From positions 2,256,640-2,320,639 of the forward strand of contig NZ_KQ031391.1 of the NCBI RefSeq assembly GCF_000966285.1: a stretch of DNA of 64,000 nucleotides, written 5' to 3'. Shown here piece by piece: positions 47,361 through 56,099 of this stretch. Positions within the stretch are counted from its first letter, which is position 1. Each line of letters opens with the position of its first letter. The position numbers were made by a program, and so were the translations under genes. The notes beneath the pieces are model-generated. The model made no database searches. It had not been told where the DNA came from and worked only from the letters and a program-made list of their open reading frames with translations. The stretch is from Pseudofrankia sp. DC12 (lineage in GTDB: Bacteria; Actinomycetota; Actinomycetes; Frankiales; Frankiaceae).

Positions 47361-47843
47361 GTGACCCAGCAGACCTGGCTCACCCAGGAGGCTTACGACC
47401 GGCTTCGCTCCGAGCTCGACTACCTGACGACGACCGGCCGGACCGAGCTGGCCAACAAGATCGAGGCCGCTCGGGAGGAGGGTGACCTCAAGGAGAACGG
47501 TGGCTACCACGCCGCCAAGGAGGAGCAGGGCAAGCAGGAGGCGCGCATTCGCCAGCTCGCGGACCTGCTGCGGGACGCCAAGGTCGGCGAGGCCGCGGCC
47601 AGCACCGGAGTGGCCGGCCCCGGCACGGTCGTCGAGGTCCGCTTCCAGGGCGAGCGCGAGACCGAGAAGTTCCTGATCGGCTCGCGTGAGGACCACAGCG
47701 CGCCCATCGACGTCTTCTCCCCCGCCTCCCCGCTCGGCGGCGCGGTGACCGGCCGCAAGGCCGGCGAGAAGGTCACCTACACGCTGCCGAACGGGCGCAA
47801 CGCCTCGGTGGAGATCGTCTCCGTCGCCCCATACGTCCTGTAA
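47361..47843 (+). CDS. greA: Transcription elongation factor GreA
   Basis: A 160-residue RNA-polymerase secondary-channel factor that stimulates cleavage of backtracked transcripts. The N-terminal coiled coil carries the acidic tip (EEGDLKENGGYHAAKEEQ, with D42 and E45). The C-terminal FKBP-like domain contains GSREDHSAPIDVFSPASPLGGAVTGRKAGE. Actinobacterial GreA has this extended C-terminal loop. GTG at 47361 follows AGGAG 8 nt upstream. A bipartite hairpin terminator follows. It is divergent from mca, as in mycobacteria. Confidence 0.95.
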   Translation: MTQQTWLTQEAYDRLRSELDYLTTTGRTELANKIEAAREEGDLKENGGYHAAKEEQGKQEARIRQLADLLRDAKVGEAAASTGVAGPGTVVEVRFQGERETEKFLIGSREDHSAPIDVFSPASPLGGAVTGRKAGEKVTYTLPNGRNASVEIVSVAPYVL

Positions 47844-47874
47844 GTCCTGAAGACCTGGTAGGTCCTGCGCGCAC

Positions 47875-47917
47875 GCCGAGGACCCGGCGGCCTGGCCCGC
47901 CGGTCGTGGTCCTCGGC
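47875..47917 (+). terminator. Terminator of greA
   Basis: An outer 9-bp stem (47875-47883 with 47909-47917) encloses an inner 7-bp stem (47884-47890 with 47897-47903). It lies 32 bp after the greA stop. Confidence 0.75.
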
Positions 47918-48115
47918 TCACCCTCCGCCGACAGGTGGCGGAGCGGGCCGAGGTGGGGCACATCTCGCGGTGATTTCCTGATTTGGGCGGCGACGTCCCG
48001 CTTTTGGTGTGGGATGGGGTTTCGGGGCGCCGGGGCGAGTCGTGGTGGTGGGCAAGCCGGGGCGACTTTGCGAACCACGCCGGCCCGGGCGCAGGCGGGC
48101 GGTAGCGTCGGAGGA

Positions 48116-49663
48116 GTGGTAGATCTGCCGGTCCCGCCCCGTCCCACCCCTCCGCCGGGCACCGCGTCGCCGGGCACCGCGTCGCCGGGCACCGCGTCGC
48201 CGGCCGGCGCGGCAACGAAGGTCGTCGCGCCGTCGGTCGCCGATCTATCCGGGCGTCAGCCAGCCGCGACCACCCTGCGAGAGCTGCGCGCGTCCGGTCA
48301 CGTACACCGGTCCGTCCGCGCCGAGCTGCGCGACAACCTGCTGGCCCGGATGGCGGCCGGCGAGAACCGGTTCCCGGGGATCGTCGGCTTCGACGACACC
48401 GTGCTGCCGCAGGTCGAACGCGCGCTGCTGGCCGGGCACGACATCGTCTTCCTCGGTGAACGCGGCCAGGGCAAGACCCGGCTGATCCGCACCCTCGTCG
48501 GCCTGCTCGACGAGTGGTCGCCCGCCGTCGCCGGCTGCGAGATCAACGACCACCCGTACGCGCCCGTCTGCGGCCGCTGCCGGGCGCTGCTAGCCGAGCT
48601 CGCCGAGCAGTTGCCCGTCGTCTGGCGGCACCGCGACGAGCGGTTCGGCGAGAAGCTCGCGACCCCCGATACCTCCGTCGGCGACCTCATCGGCGACGTC
48701 GACCCGGTCAAGGTCGCCGAGGGCCGCACCCTGGGCGACCCGGAGACCGTTCACTACGGCCTGGTCCCCCGCTGCAACCGCGGTGTCTTCAGCGTCAACG
48801 AGCTGCCCGACCTGGCCGAGCGGATCCAGGTGGCACTGCTCAACGTCCTGGAGGAACGGGACATCCAGGTCCGCGGCTACCTGTTGCGGCTGCCGCTGGA
48901 CCTGCTGCTGGTCGCTTCCGCGAACCCGGAGGACTACACCAACCGGGGCCGGATCATCACGCCGCTGAAGGACCGGTTCGGCGCCGAGGTGCGCACCCAC
49001 TACCCGCTGCGCCTCGACGACGAGCTGCGGCTGATCAAGCAGGAGGCGGTGCTGGCCTGGACGGGCTCCCCGCTGGGCGCGCCGGTCCTGCCCGACCACC
49101 TCGTCGAGATCGTCGCCCGGTTCACCCGGCTGGTCCGCGACGCGCCGCAGGTCGACCAGCGCTCGGGCGTGTCGGCCCGGCTCGCGGTCGCCGCCGCAGA
49201 GACGGTGGCCGCCTCGGCGGTCCGCCGGGCGGCGCTGACCGGTGAGGACGTGCCGACGGCACGCGTCGTCGACCTGGCCTCGATCGTCCCGGCGGTGCGC
49301 GGAAAGGTCGAGTTCGAGGCACTCGAGGAGGGCCGCGAGGACGAGATCCTCACCCACCTGCTGCGCCGCGCGATCGCCGAGACGTACCGGGCCAGACTGG
49401 CCGGGACCGATCTCGCCGGCCTGCAGAAGCGGTTCGACGCCGAAGGGCCGGTCGAGACCGGCGACCTGGTGACCGCGGCCGAGCTGCTGCGCCGGGTCGG
49501 CCCGGTACCCGGCCTCGCCGGGATGCTCACCAAGCTCGGGGTCGACGGCGCGGAGTCGCCGGGCCTGGCCGCCGCGGCGCTGGAGCTGGCGATGGAGGGC
49601 CTGCACCTCAACCGCCGGCTGGCGAAGGAAGAACTGCCCGGCAGGACCGTCTACGGCGGCTAG
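48116..49663 (+). CDS. AAA+ ATPase, magnesium-chelatase/MoxR-like
   Basis: A 515-residue AAA+ protein of the chelatase/MoxR helix-2-insert clade. The N-terminus is low complexity and includes three GTASP repeats. Walker A is LGERGQGKTR near residues 114-123. The Walker B position reads GVFSVNELPDLAERIQ, with Asn-Glu where most AAA+ proteins have Asp-Glu. Sensor-1 is LLVASANPEDYTNRG, and an arginine-finger region LKDRFGAEVRTHYPLR follows. It is encoded just upstream of a VWA-domain protein, the classical chelatase I/D-like partnership for metal insertion or complex remodelling. GTG at 48116 follows TAGCGT by 7 nt. Confidence 0.86.
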   Translation: MVDLPVPPRPTPPPGTASPGTASPGTASPAGAATKVVAPSVADLSGRQPAATTLRELRASGHVHRSVRAELRDNLLARMAAGENRFPGIVGFDDTVLPQVERALLAGHDIVFLGERGQGKTRLIRTLVGLLDEWSPAVAGCEINDHPYAPVCGRCRALLAELAEQLPVVWRHRDERFGEKLATPDTSVGDLIGDVDPVKVAEGRTLGDPETVHYGLVPRCNRGVFSVNELPDLAERIQVALLNVLEERDIQVRGYLLRLPLDLLLVASANPEDYTNRGRIITPLKDRFGAEVRTHYPLRLDDELRLIKQEAVLAWTGSPLGAPVLPDHLVEIVARFTRLVRDAPQVDQRSGVSARLAVAAAETVAASAVRRAALTGEDVPTARVVDLASIVPAVRGKVEFEALEEGREDEILTHLLRRAIAETYRARLAGTDLAGLQKRFDAEGPVETGDLVTAAELLRRVGPVPGLAGMLTKLGVDGAESPGLAAAALELAMEGLHLNRRLAKEELPGRTVYGG

Positions 49664-49788
49664 CCCGGGGCTGGCAAGAACGGCAAGGCCCGGGGCTGGC
49701 CAAAATCGACCAGGCCCGGGGCTGGCCAAAATCGACCAGGCCCGGGTCTGGCCAAAATCGACCAGGCCCGGGTCTGGCCAAAATCGAT
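49664..49788 (+). repeat. 26-bp tandem array between AAA+ and VWA genes
   Basis: Four well-conserved copies and one degenerate copy of a 26-bp unit (core cccgggNctggccaaaatcga) fill the space between the AAA+ stop and the VWA start. Two copies carry gggctgg and two ggtctgg. Each unit contains GGCC...GGCC and can form a small hairpin. It could set the expression ratio of the two proteins. Confidence 0.85.
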
Positions 49789-49809
49789 ACAGAGGCACGG
49801 GATGCAACG

Positions 49810-51828
49810 GTGAGCACCAGCTCCTTCCGGTACGGGCCATGGGCGGGCGGGCCGGACCCGTTGGAGTCCCCCTTCGCCGCCACCGATGCTCTCGACGAGA
49901 TGTCCCGCCAGGTGCTGGACGGCCGCACCCCGCGCGAGGCACTGGACTCGCTGTTGCGCCGCGGCATGGACGGCCGGCGCGGGCTCGACGACCTGCGCCG
50001 CGCCGTCGACCGGCGCCGCCGCGAGGTGCGCTCGCGCGGCCGGCTCGACGGCACCCTGCAGGAGGTGCGGCGCCTGCTGGACAACGCCATCGGCCAGGAG
50101 CGGGCGGCGCTGTTCCCCGACCCGGCCGACGAGGCCCGGATGCGCGAGGCCGAGCTGGACGCGCTACCCAGCGACGCCTCGCGGGCGGTTCGCGAGCTGG
50201 CCGACTACGACTGGCGGTCGCCGCAGGCGCGGGCGACCTACGAGCAGATCGCCGACCTGCTGCGCCGCGAGGTGCTGGACTCGCAGTTCCGCGGCATGAA
50301 GCAGGCGCTCGAGGGCGCCACGCCGCAGGACATGGCCCGGGTCCGCGAGATGGTCGGCGCGCTCAACGAGCTGCTCGCCAAGGACGCCCGCGGCGAGAAC
50401 ACCGGCCAGGCCTTCGAGGACTTCATGGACCAGTTCGGGGAGTTCTTCCCCGAAGGGCCGGAAAGCCTCGACGAGCTGATCGACACCCTGGCCCGGCGCT
50501 CGGCCGCCGCCGCCCGCCTGCTCGCGGGGCTCTCCCCCAAGCAGCGCCAGGAACTGGCTCAGCTCATGGCGGCAGCGGTCGAGGACCTGGGGCTCGGAGA
50601 CGAGCTGGCCCAGCTCGGGGAGGCGCTGCGGTCCGCCCGGCCGAACCTGAACTGGGGCGGGCGCCCGTCCGGGCGGGCGAACGGCTTCGGTGACGGGCGA
50701 GGCGGCGAGAGCGGCCTCGGCCTCGGCGACGCGACGTCGGCGCTGGAGGAGCTCGCCGAGCTGGACGAGCTGGCCGCGACACTCGGCCAGGACTACCCGG
50801 GCGCCTCGCTCGACGACGTCGACCAGGACGCGATCGCGGCGGCGCTCGGCCGCTCGGCGGTCGACGACCTGCGCCAGCTCCAGCAGATCGAGCGCGAGCT
50901 GGAGCGGGCCGGGTTCGTGACCCGCCAGTCCGGGCGGCTGGAGCTGACTCCGAGGGCTGTGCGCCGGATCGGCCAGACCGCGCTGGAACGGATCTTCAAG
51001 CAGCTGTCCTCCGGCGCCCGCGGCGATCATGCGCAGACCGACGCCGGCGGCGCCGGCGAGCTGATCGGCACCACCCGGGCCTGGGAGTTCGGCGACACCC
51101 AGCCGCTCGACGTCGTGCGGACCGTGCGCAACGCGGTGCTGCGGACAGCCTCGGCATCGCCGCGCTCCACGGGCCCCGCCGGGCCCGGAATGTCGATCAG
51201 GCTGAAGGTCGAGGACTTCGCCGTCGCCGAGACGGAGCGACGGACGTCGGCCGCCGTCTGCCTGCTCGTCGACCTGTCCTACTCGATGGCCCTGCGCGGG
51301 ACGTGGGGGATCGCGAAGACGACGGCGCTGGCGCTGCACACGCTCGTGACGACCAGGTTCCCGCAGGACAAGATCCACCTGATCGGCTTCTCGGACTACG
51401 CCCGCGAGCTGCGGCCGGTGGAGCTGGCCGGGCTGGACTCCGAGATGGTCCAGGGCACGAACCTGCAGCACGCACTGCTGATCGCGGGGCGGCTGCTGTC
51501 GAAGTACCCGGAGTCCGAGCCGGTGGTCATGGTCGTCACCGACGGGGAGCCGACCGCGCACCTGCTGCGCGACGGGTCGCGGGCGTTCTCCTGGCCGCCC
51601 ATGCCCGAGACGCTGGAGCTCACCCTCGCCGAGGTCGACCGGCTGACCCGGCGCGGCGTCGGGATCAACGTCTTCATGCTCGACACCGAGCCCCGGCTCG
51701 TCGAGTTCGTCGAGGAGATGGCCCGGCGCAACGGCGGCCGGGTGCTGTCCCCCGACCCGAACGCCCTCGGCCAGTACGTGGTCCACGACTACCTGCGCTC
51801 CCGCGGCGGCCGGCGGGCCCATCGTTAG
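49810..51828 (+). CDS. VWA-domain protein, partner of the AAA+ ATPase
   Basis: A 672-residue protein. The first 450 residues are mostly charged helices with acidic runs (for example EDFMDQFGEFFPEG and EELAELDELAATL). The C-terminal von Willebrand A domain has an intact MIDAS: DLSYSM near 488-493, the Thr in QGTNLQ, and VTDGEPT near 576-582. In MoxR/VWA and BchI/BchD-like systems the VWA subunit recruits substrate for the ATPase. GTG at 49810 is the start; no strong Shine-Dalgarno precedes it, only AGAGGCACGGG at a distance. It is separated from the ATPase gene by the 26-bp array. Confidence 0.88.
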   Translation: MSTSSFRYGPWAGGPDPLESPFAATDALDEMSRQVLDGRTPREALDSLLRRGMDGRRGLDDLRRAVDRRRREVRSRGRLDGTLQEVRRLLDNAIGQERAALFPDPADEARMREAELDALPSDASRAVRELADYDWRSPQARATYEQIADLLRREVLDSQFRGMKQALEGATPQDMARVREMVGALNELLAKDARGENTGQAFEDFMDQFGEFFPEGPESLDELIDTLARRSAAAARLLAGLSPKQRQELAQLMAAAVEDLGLGDELAQLGEALRSARPNLNWGGRPSGRANGFGDGRGGESGLGLGDATSALEELAELDELAATLGQDYPGASLDDVDQDAIAAALGRSAVDDLRQLQQIERELERAGFVTRQSGRLELTPRAVRRIGQTALERIFKQLSSGARGDHAQTDAGGAGELIGTTRAWEFGDTQPLDVVRTVRNAVLRTASASPRSTGPAGPGMSIRLKVEDFAVAETERRTSAAVCLLVDLSYSMALRGTWGIAKTTALALHTLVTTRFPQDKIHLIGFSDYARELRPVELAGLDSEMVQGTNLQHALLIAGRLLSKYPESEPVVMVVTDGEPTAHLLRDGSRAFSWPPMPETLELTLAEVDRLTRRGVGINVFMLDTEPRLVEFVEEMARRNGGRVLSPDPNALGQYVVHDYLRSRGGRRAHR

Positions 51829-52135
51829 GGGCCACCTGCCTCGTCGGTGACCCAGGCGTCGTGACCTAGGGGCCGGCGGGCTCACCGGCCGGTGGGTCCG
51901 CCGGGTCCAGGCCCCTGACGCGCCCGCAGGCGAGGGAGCGGGTCGCCGCGGAACGCGCCGCGACGGCCGAGGGCCCTGACGCCTGACGAACGGTCTCACC
52001 CGGCGGGGGTGAGGCGCTGGGGCATCGGAACTTCTGGCCGTCGGAGGCTTCGGGCGGTTGCCCCCTCGTGGCCCGGGCTGGCCCGGCCCGGGAAACCCGC
52101 GAGACCCTCCGACACTGCTGCTACCTTCCGCATTC
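51829..52135. other. 307-bp spacer upstream of protease gene
   Basis: No gene seen. It ends with TACCTT at 52122-52127, a candidate -10 element 8 nt before the protease ATG. GC-rich short inverted repeats near 51869-51905 may stop VWA transcription. Confidence 0.4.
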
Positions 52136-53428
52136 ATGTCCTCACAGATCGGGGTGGGATCTTCGCGGGCCGGGGACGGGCGGGGTGCCGAGAGCGCGCC
52201 CGGGAACCCACGACCAGGCCCCCACCGGCATCGCGGGCCGCGGCGGCGCGGCGGCGCCGCCACCAGCCAGCCCAGCCATCAGGTTCGCCGCTCGGGTGCC
52301 GGGCCCAGCCACCGGCGGCCTGGCCGCGGGCGCCCTGGCCCACGGCGACAAGCCCAGCAACGCCCGGTCCGAGGCCGGCGGCGCCGTCGGCTGATGCTGC
52401 TCGGGACACTCGCGGCCGCGGTCGCGGCGCTGTTCAGCCTGCTGGCGACGCCAGGCGCGACGCCCACGCTGGCTCCGGCCGCTCCGCCGGAGGCGACCCA
52501 GCCGCCGGCCGGCGGGTCCGTCGACTCCCATCGCCAGTCCCAGAGCGACGAGGACCTGACCCGCTACTGGACGCCGGCTCGCCTCGTCAACGCGATCGAG
52601 GCCAACGTGCTGACCCGCACGCCCGGAGGGTCTCGGGAGGCGAACGGGCCGTCCGCCGAGACCGGGTCAGCCGGACCGGGCAGGGCGGTGGGAGCGCCAC
52701 TGGCCGCGCTTGAGCGGCAGCCGCTCGCGGATGACGTGGTCACGCCGTACGGCGGCGGCGGGCTGGCGGGCCGGATCGAGGGGGCCCTGTTCACCACCAT
52801 CAACGGCAGCGACTACGCCTGTTCGGGCTCCGTGGTGTCCAGCCCAGGGCACGACCTGGTGATGACCGCCGGCCACTGCCTGCACTCGGGCGGCCTGGCC
52901 GGCTCGTTCGCGAGCAACGTCATCTTCATCCCCGGCTACTCGCACGGCTCTGCGCCCTACGGGATCTGGCATGCCAGCCAGCTGACCGTGACCGGCGGCT
53001 GGGGCTACCAGCGTTCCTTCGACGAGGACGCCGGCTTCGCCACGTTCCGCCCGGTCGGCGGTCGCAACCTGCAGGACGTGGTCGGCGGCGCGTTCCCGAT
53101 CGCGTTCACCGACGGGACGACAGCCGGCTCGGTGGCGGGACCGCAGACGGTCCTCGGCTACCCGAAGCTGCCGCCGTTCGACGGAACGACGCTGATGTCC
53201 TGCACGGGCACGACGGCGCCGGACCCGCGCGGCGGCCACTCGCTCGGCCTGCCGTGCGCCATGACCGCGGGCGCCAGCGGCGGCGCCTGGCTGTCCGGCT
53301 TCCACGACGGCACCGGCACTCTCGACGCGGTGGTCAGCTACGCCTACTCGGCCGACCCCAGCGTCATCTACGGCACGTCGTTCGGCCCGTCGGTCCGTCA
53401 GCTCTACCAGCACGCCATCCAGCTCTAG
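52136..53428 (+). CDS. Trypsin-like serine protease, membrane-anchored or secreted
   Basis: A 430-residue S1-family-like protease. An unusually long Arg/Pro/His-rich N-terminus (about 80 residues) precedes a hydrophobic helix (LMLLGTLAAAVAALFSLLATP), then a linker and a chymotrypsin-fold domain. The triad is readable as His in TAGHC near 243, Asp in FDEDAGFA near 296 and Ser in TAGASGGAW near 380. The cysteine pairs CSGS/GHC and CTGT/PCAM fit secreted bacterial trypsin-like proteins. The basic leader is odd for a signal peptide, so a tethered type II membrane protein is possible. ATG at 52136 follows TACCTT by 8 nt. Confidence 0.85.
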   Translation: MSSQIGVGSSRAGDGRGAESAPGNPRPGPHRHRGPRRRGGAATSQPSHQVRRSGAGPSHRRPGRGRPGPRRQAQQRPVRGRRRRRLMLLGTLAAAVAALFSLLATPGATPTLAPAAPPEATQPPAGGSVDSHRQSQSDEDLTRYWTPARLVNAIEANVLTRTPGGSREANGPSAETGSAGPGRAVGAPLAALERQPLADDVVTPYGGGGLAGRIEGALFTTINGSDYACSGSVVSSPGHDLVMTAGHCLHSGGLAGSFASNVIFIPGYSHGSAPYGIWHASQLTVTGGWGYQRSFDEDAGFATFRPVGGRNLQDVVGGAFPIAFTDGTTAGSVAGPQTVLGYPKLPPFDGTTLMSCTGTTAPDPRGGHSLGLPCAMTAGASGGAWLSGFHDGTGTLDAVVSYAYSADPSVIYGTSFGPSVRQLYQHAIQL

Positions 53429-53432
53429 CAGC

Positions 53433-53477
53433 CTGCTGAACAACTTGGATCCGCGGCCGAAGCGATTTGTTCAGCAG
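53433..53477. terminator. Terminator after the protease gene
   Basis: Perfect 11-bp arms (53433-53443 with 53467-53477) with a 23-nt loop begin 5 nt past the stop codon. The AT-containing arms (gaacaa/ttgttc) stand out against the GC-rich background. Confidence 0.65.
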
Positions 53478-53633
53478 TCTCGTAGCGGGTCCGGTTCCGT
53501 TGTCGTCACCTGGCCCCGCCAAACCGGCCGCCATACCGGGCCAGAACCCGCCCGGCCGCGACCTCCACGCCGCTGGACGTCACAGGGCGGGCGGGCGCGA
53601 AGCGCCCGACGGTCGGGCGCTGCGCGCCCGACC

Positions 53634-54098
53634 TCACATGCCCGGCTTGATGACCATCAGGAAGACGATCGAGATCCAGCAGGCCGTGCTGACCAGCCCG
53701 GCGAGGGCGAGCCAGGGCAGCCGGTGGCGCGCTGCCGTGCCCGTCTGCACGATCTCGGCGACGGCGGTCGCGACGCCACCGGCCAGGATGGTCACCGTGA
53801 TGAGCGTCGCGATCGCCCAGAGCGCGATCGAGCTGGTGAGCCAGCCGTCGGAATAGCCCCGGATGCTGCCGAACGGCCCGCGGTGCACCAGCACCGCCCC
53901 CAGACCGACGACGCCGAGCGACGCCGCGCCGGCGATCCGCAGCAGCAGCGGCGCGGGCTTCAGCACGGGCAGCGCGCGCAGCCCGACGAACGCCAGCGCG
54001 GGCAGGAACAGCCCGCCGAACACCAGCGGGCCGATCACGAGCATCGCGGCGAGAACATGCAACGCGAGTATCAGTCCGTACGCCCCACTGTGCGGCAT
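53634..54098 (-). CDS. DUF2269-like four-helix membrane protein
   Basis: A 154-residue integral membrane protein with four predicted helices: LILALHVLAAMLVIGPLVFGG, LLRIAGAASLGVVGLGAVL, SSIALWAIATLITVTILAGGVATAVA and LALAGLVSTACWISIVFLMVI. The LHVLAAMLVIGP helix 1 and the SxLALWAIA-type helix 3 resemble DUF2269 proteins. Function unknown. ATG at 54098 has TAGCGT exactly 6 nt upstream, indicating leaderless transcription. It is divergent from the MBOAT gene. Confidence 0.78.
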   Translation of the reverse strand: MPHSGAYGLILALHVLAAMLVIGPLVFGGLFLPALAFVGLRALPVLKPAPLLLRIAGAASLGVVGLGAVLVHRGPFGSIRGYSDGWLTSSIALWAIATLITVTILAGGVATAVAEIVQTGTAARHRLPWLALAGLVSTACWISIVFLMVIKPGM

Positions 54099-54266
54099 GG
54101 GACGACGCTACCGACCGCGTCCGGTCCAGCCGACACCGGAGGGGCCACCGGACGGGCCGGCCCGTTGGCCGGCCGCACCGAGCACGCGACGTGGCCACCA
54201 TACACATCCATGACGTCACTTTGAGTAAGGTGTTCCCAATACAGACAGTGACGAGGATGGTGGCGC

Positions 54267-56024
54267 GTGATCTTCCCGACGATCGACTTCGCCGCCTTCT
54301 TCCTGGTCGTGCTGGCCACGTCCTGGCTGCTGATGCCGCGGCCGCGGTACTGGAAGCCGTTCATGCTCACGGCCAGCTACTTCTTCTATGGCTACACCGA
54401 CATCCGCTTCGTCCTGCTGCTGGCCAGCTCGACGCTGATCAACCAGGCGGCGGCCGTCGTGCTGGCCCGTCGGCGGTCCGGCCGGTCGTGGGTGCTCGCC
54501 GCGGCGATCGCCGCGGATCTGGGCCTGCTCGGCTGGTTCAAGTACTACGGGTTCTTCGCACTGTCCGTGGACCGTACGCTCGGTGACCTTGGGATCGCCG
54601 CACCGCTCCCACTGCTGCAGGTGGCGCTGCCGATCGGGATCTCCTTCTTCACCTTCCAGGCGCTGTCGTACGTCATCGACGTCCATCGCGGCGACACCCG
54701 GCCGGCCAGACTGATCGACTTCGCGGTCTACGAGGCGTTCTTCCCACATCTGGTCGCCGGGCCGATCGTGCGAGCCCGGGAGTTCATCCCGCAGCTGGCC
54801 AGCCCCCGGGACCGATCCGCCATACCGGCGACCCGGGCGGTCTTCCTGATCTGCGGCGGGCTGGTCAAGAAGGTCGTGCTCGCGGACCTGTTGGCCCGCC
54901 GGCTCGTCGACCCCGTCTTCGACACCCCTGGGCAGCACTCGTCAGTCGAGGTGCTGGTCGCGATCTACGCCTACGCGGTGCAGATCTACTGCGACTTCTC
55001 CGCGTACTCGGACATCGCGATCGGGATCGCGCTGCTGCTCGGATTCCGGTTCCCGGACAACTTCGACCGGCCGTACGCGGCAACCAGCCTGCAGGACTTC
55101 TGGCGGCGTTGGCACATGACGCTGTCGCGCTGGCTGCGTGACTACGTCTACATCCCGCTCGGCGGCAGCCGGCGCGGACCGAGGCGCACTCAGCTCAACC
55201 TGCTGGCCACCATGGTTCTCGGCGGGCTGTGGCACGGCGCGGCGTGGACGTTCGTCTGCTGGGGTGCCCTGCACGGCGCGGGCCTCGCCGCCGAGCGCAC
55301 GCTCGACCGCCGCCGGGCGCGGCGCGCCACGGCGCGATCGACACCCGTGGTCGCCACGGCCGCGCTGGCCACCATCCCGCTTCCCCGGACCGGTCAGCAG
55401 CCCAGCACGCAGCCGGCCGCGCTCGGCCGGCCAGGGCTGGCGAGCGTGCCGGGCCCGCCCGGCACGCCGGGTCTGGTCGTCCCGCCGGGTCCGCTCGGTC
55501 CGCCGGGGCTGGCCATCCCGCCGGGTCCGCACGAATCACCGGGTCTGGCCGGCACCCCGGGTCCAGCGCCGGCGACCATGGGAGACCTGAGGCTTCCGCC
55601 TTCCCCCGACGGGACCGAGTCCGGGCTACCTGACGGCGGGAGCGGCTCCGGAGCTGCGCCGGATCCGCCGAGCTGGGCTCGGCGGGGCGCGGGGCGGTGG
55701 GCCCGCCGATTGATCACCTTCCATCTCGTCTGCGCGGCCTGGGTGCTGTTCCGGTCCCCCGACCTGGCGACCGCCAGTGAGATCCTGCGCCGCCTCGGTA
55801 CCGGCGGGACCGCCACCGGGCTGGTAACGCCCACGGTCGTCGCCGCCAGCGTGGTCGGCCTGGGTCTCGCGGCGGTGCCGGGACGGTGGTGGGCGGCGGC
55901 CCAGGGCGCCTTCGACCGGCTGCCGCTGCCGGCCCAGGTCGCCGGCGTCGTGGCGTTCCTGCTGGTCATGTACGCGGCGGTCGGGCACCAGGACGTCGCG
56001 CCATTCATCTATTTCCGGTTCTAG
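54267..56024 (+). CDS. MBOAT family O-acyltransferase (AlgI/DltB-like) with collagen-like insert
   Basis: A 585-residue multi-pass acyltransferase. It has the MBOAT core signature FWRRWHMTLSRWLRDYVYIPLGGSRRG near residues 277-303, and the catalytic histidine in MVLGGLWHGAAW (about His323). Such proteins pass acyl groups across the membrane for O-acetylation of surface polysaccharide. Between the core and the last helices lies a 120-residue insert (about 355-475). Its middle is collagen-like, with GPPGTPG, GPLGPPG and PPGPHESPG repeats. GTG at 54267 follows GAGGATGG. The SGNH protein gene follows on the same strand with a 75-bp gap, making an MBOAT-SGNH acetylation pair. Confidence 0.88.
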   Translation: MIFPTIDFAAFFLVVLATSWLLMPRPRYWKPFMLTASYFFYGYTDIRFVLLLASSTLINQAAAVVLARRRSGRSWVLAAAIAADLGLLGWFKYYGFFALSVDRTLGDLGIAAPLPLLQVALPIGISFFTFQALSYVIDVHRGDTRPARLIDFAVYEAFFPHLVAGPIVRAREFIPQLASPRDRSAIPATRAVFLICGGLVKKVVLADLLARRLVDPVFDTPGQHSSVEVLVAIYAYAVQIYCDFSAYSDIAIGIALLLGFRFPDNFDRPYAATSLQDFWRRWHMTLSRWLRDYVYIPLGGSRRGPRRTQLNLLATMVLGGLWHGAAWTFVCWGALHGAGLAAERTLDRRRARRATARSTPVVATAALATIPLPRTGQQPSTQPAALGRPGLASVPGPPGTPGLVVPPGPLGPPGLAIPPGPHESPGLAGTPGPAPATMGDLRLPPSPDGTESGLPDGGSGSGAAPDPPSWARRGAGRWARRLITFHLVCAAWVLFRSPDLATASEILRRLGTGGTATGLVTPTVVAASVVGLGLAAVPGRWWAAAQGAFDRLPLPAQVAGVVAFLLVMYAAVGHQDVAPFIYFRF

Positions 56025-56099
56025 ATCGAGTTCCGCCGCTGGATCGAGCGCGATGAACAGTAACTATCCGTGTCGCTAAGGCACACGATCCGTAGTGTC

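Noticed and set aside
49664-49788. CRISPR array
   Set aside because: The 26-bp units are contiguous tandem repeats without spacers, and no cas gene is present.
50164-52263. 699-codon open frame on the - strand, antisense to the VWA gene
   Set aside because: The + strand encodes an intact VWA/MIDAS protein; the antisense translation is low complexity (Arg, Gly, Pro, Gln).
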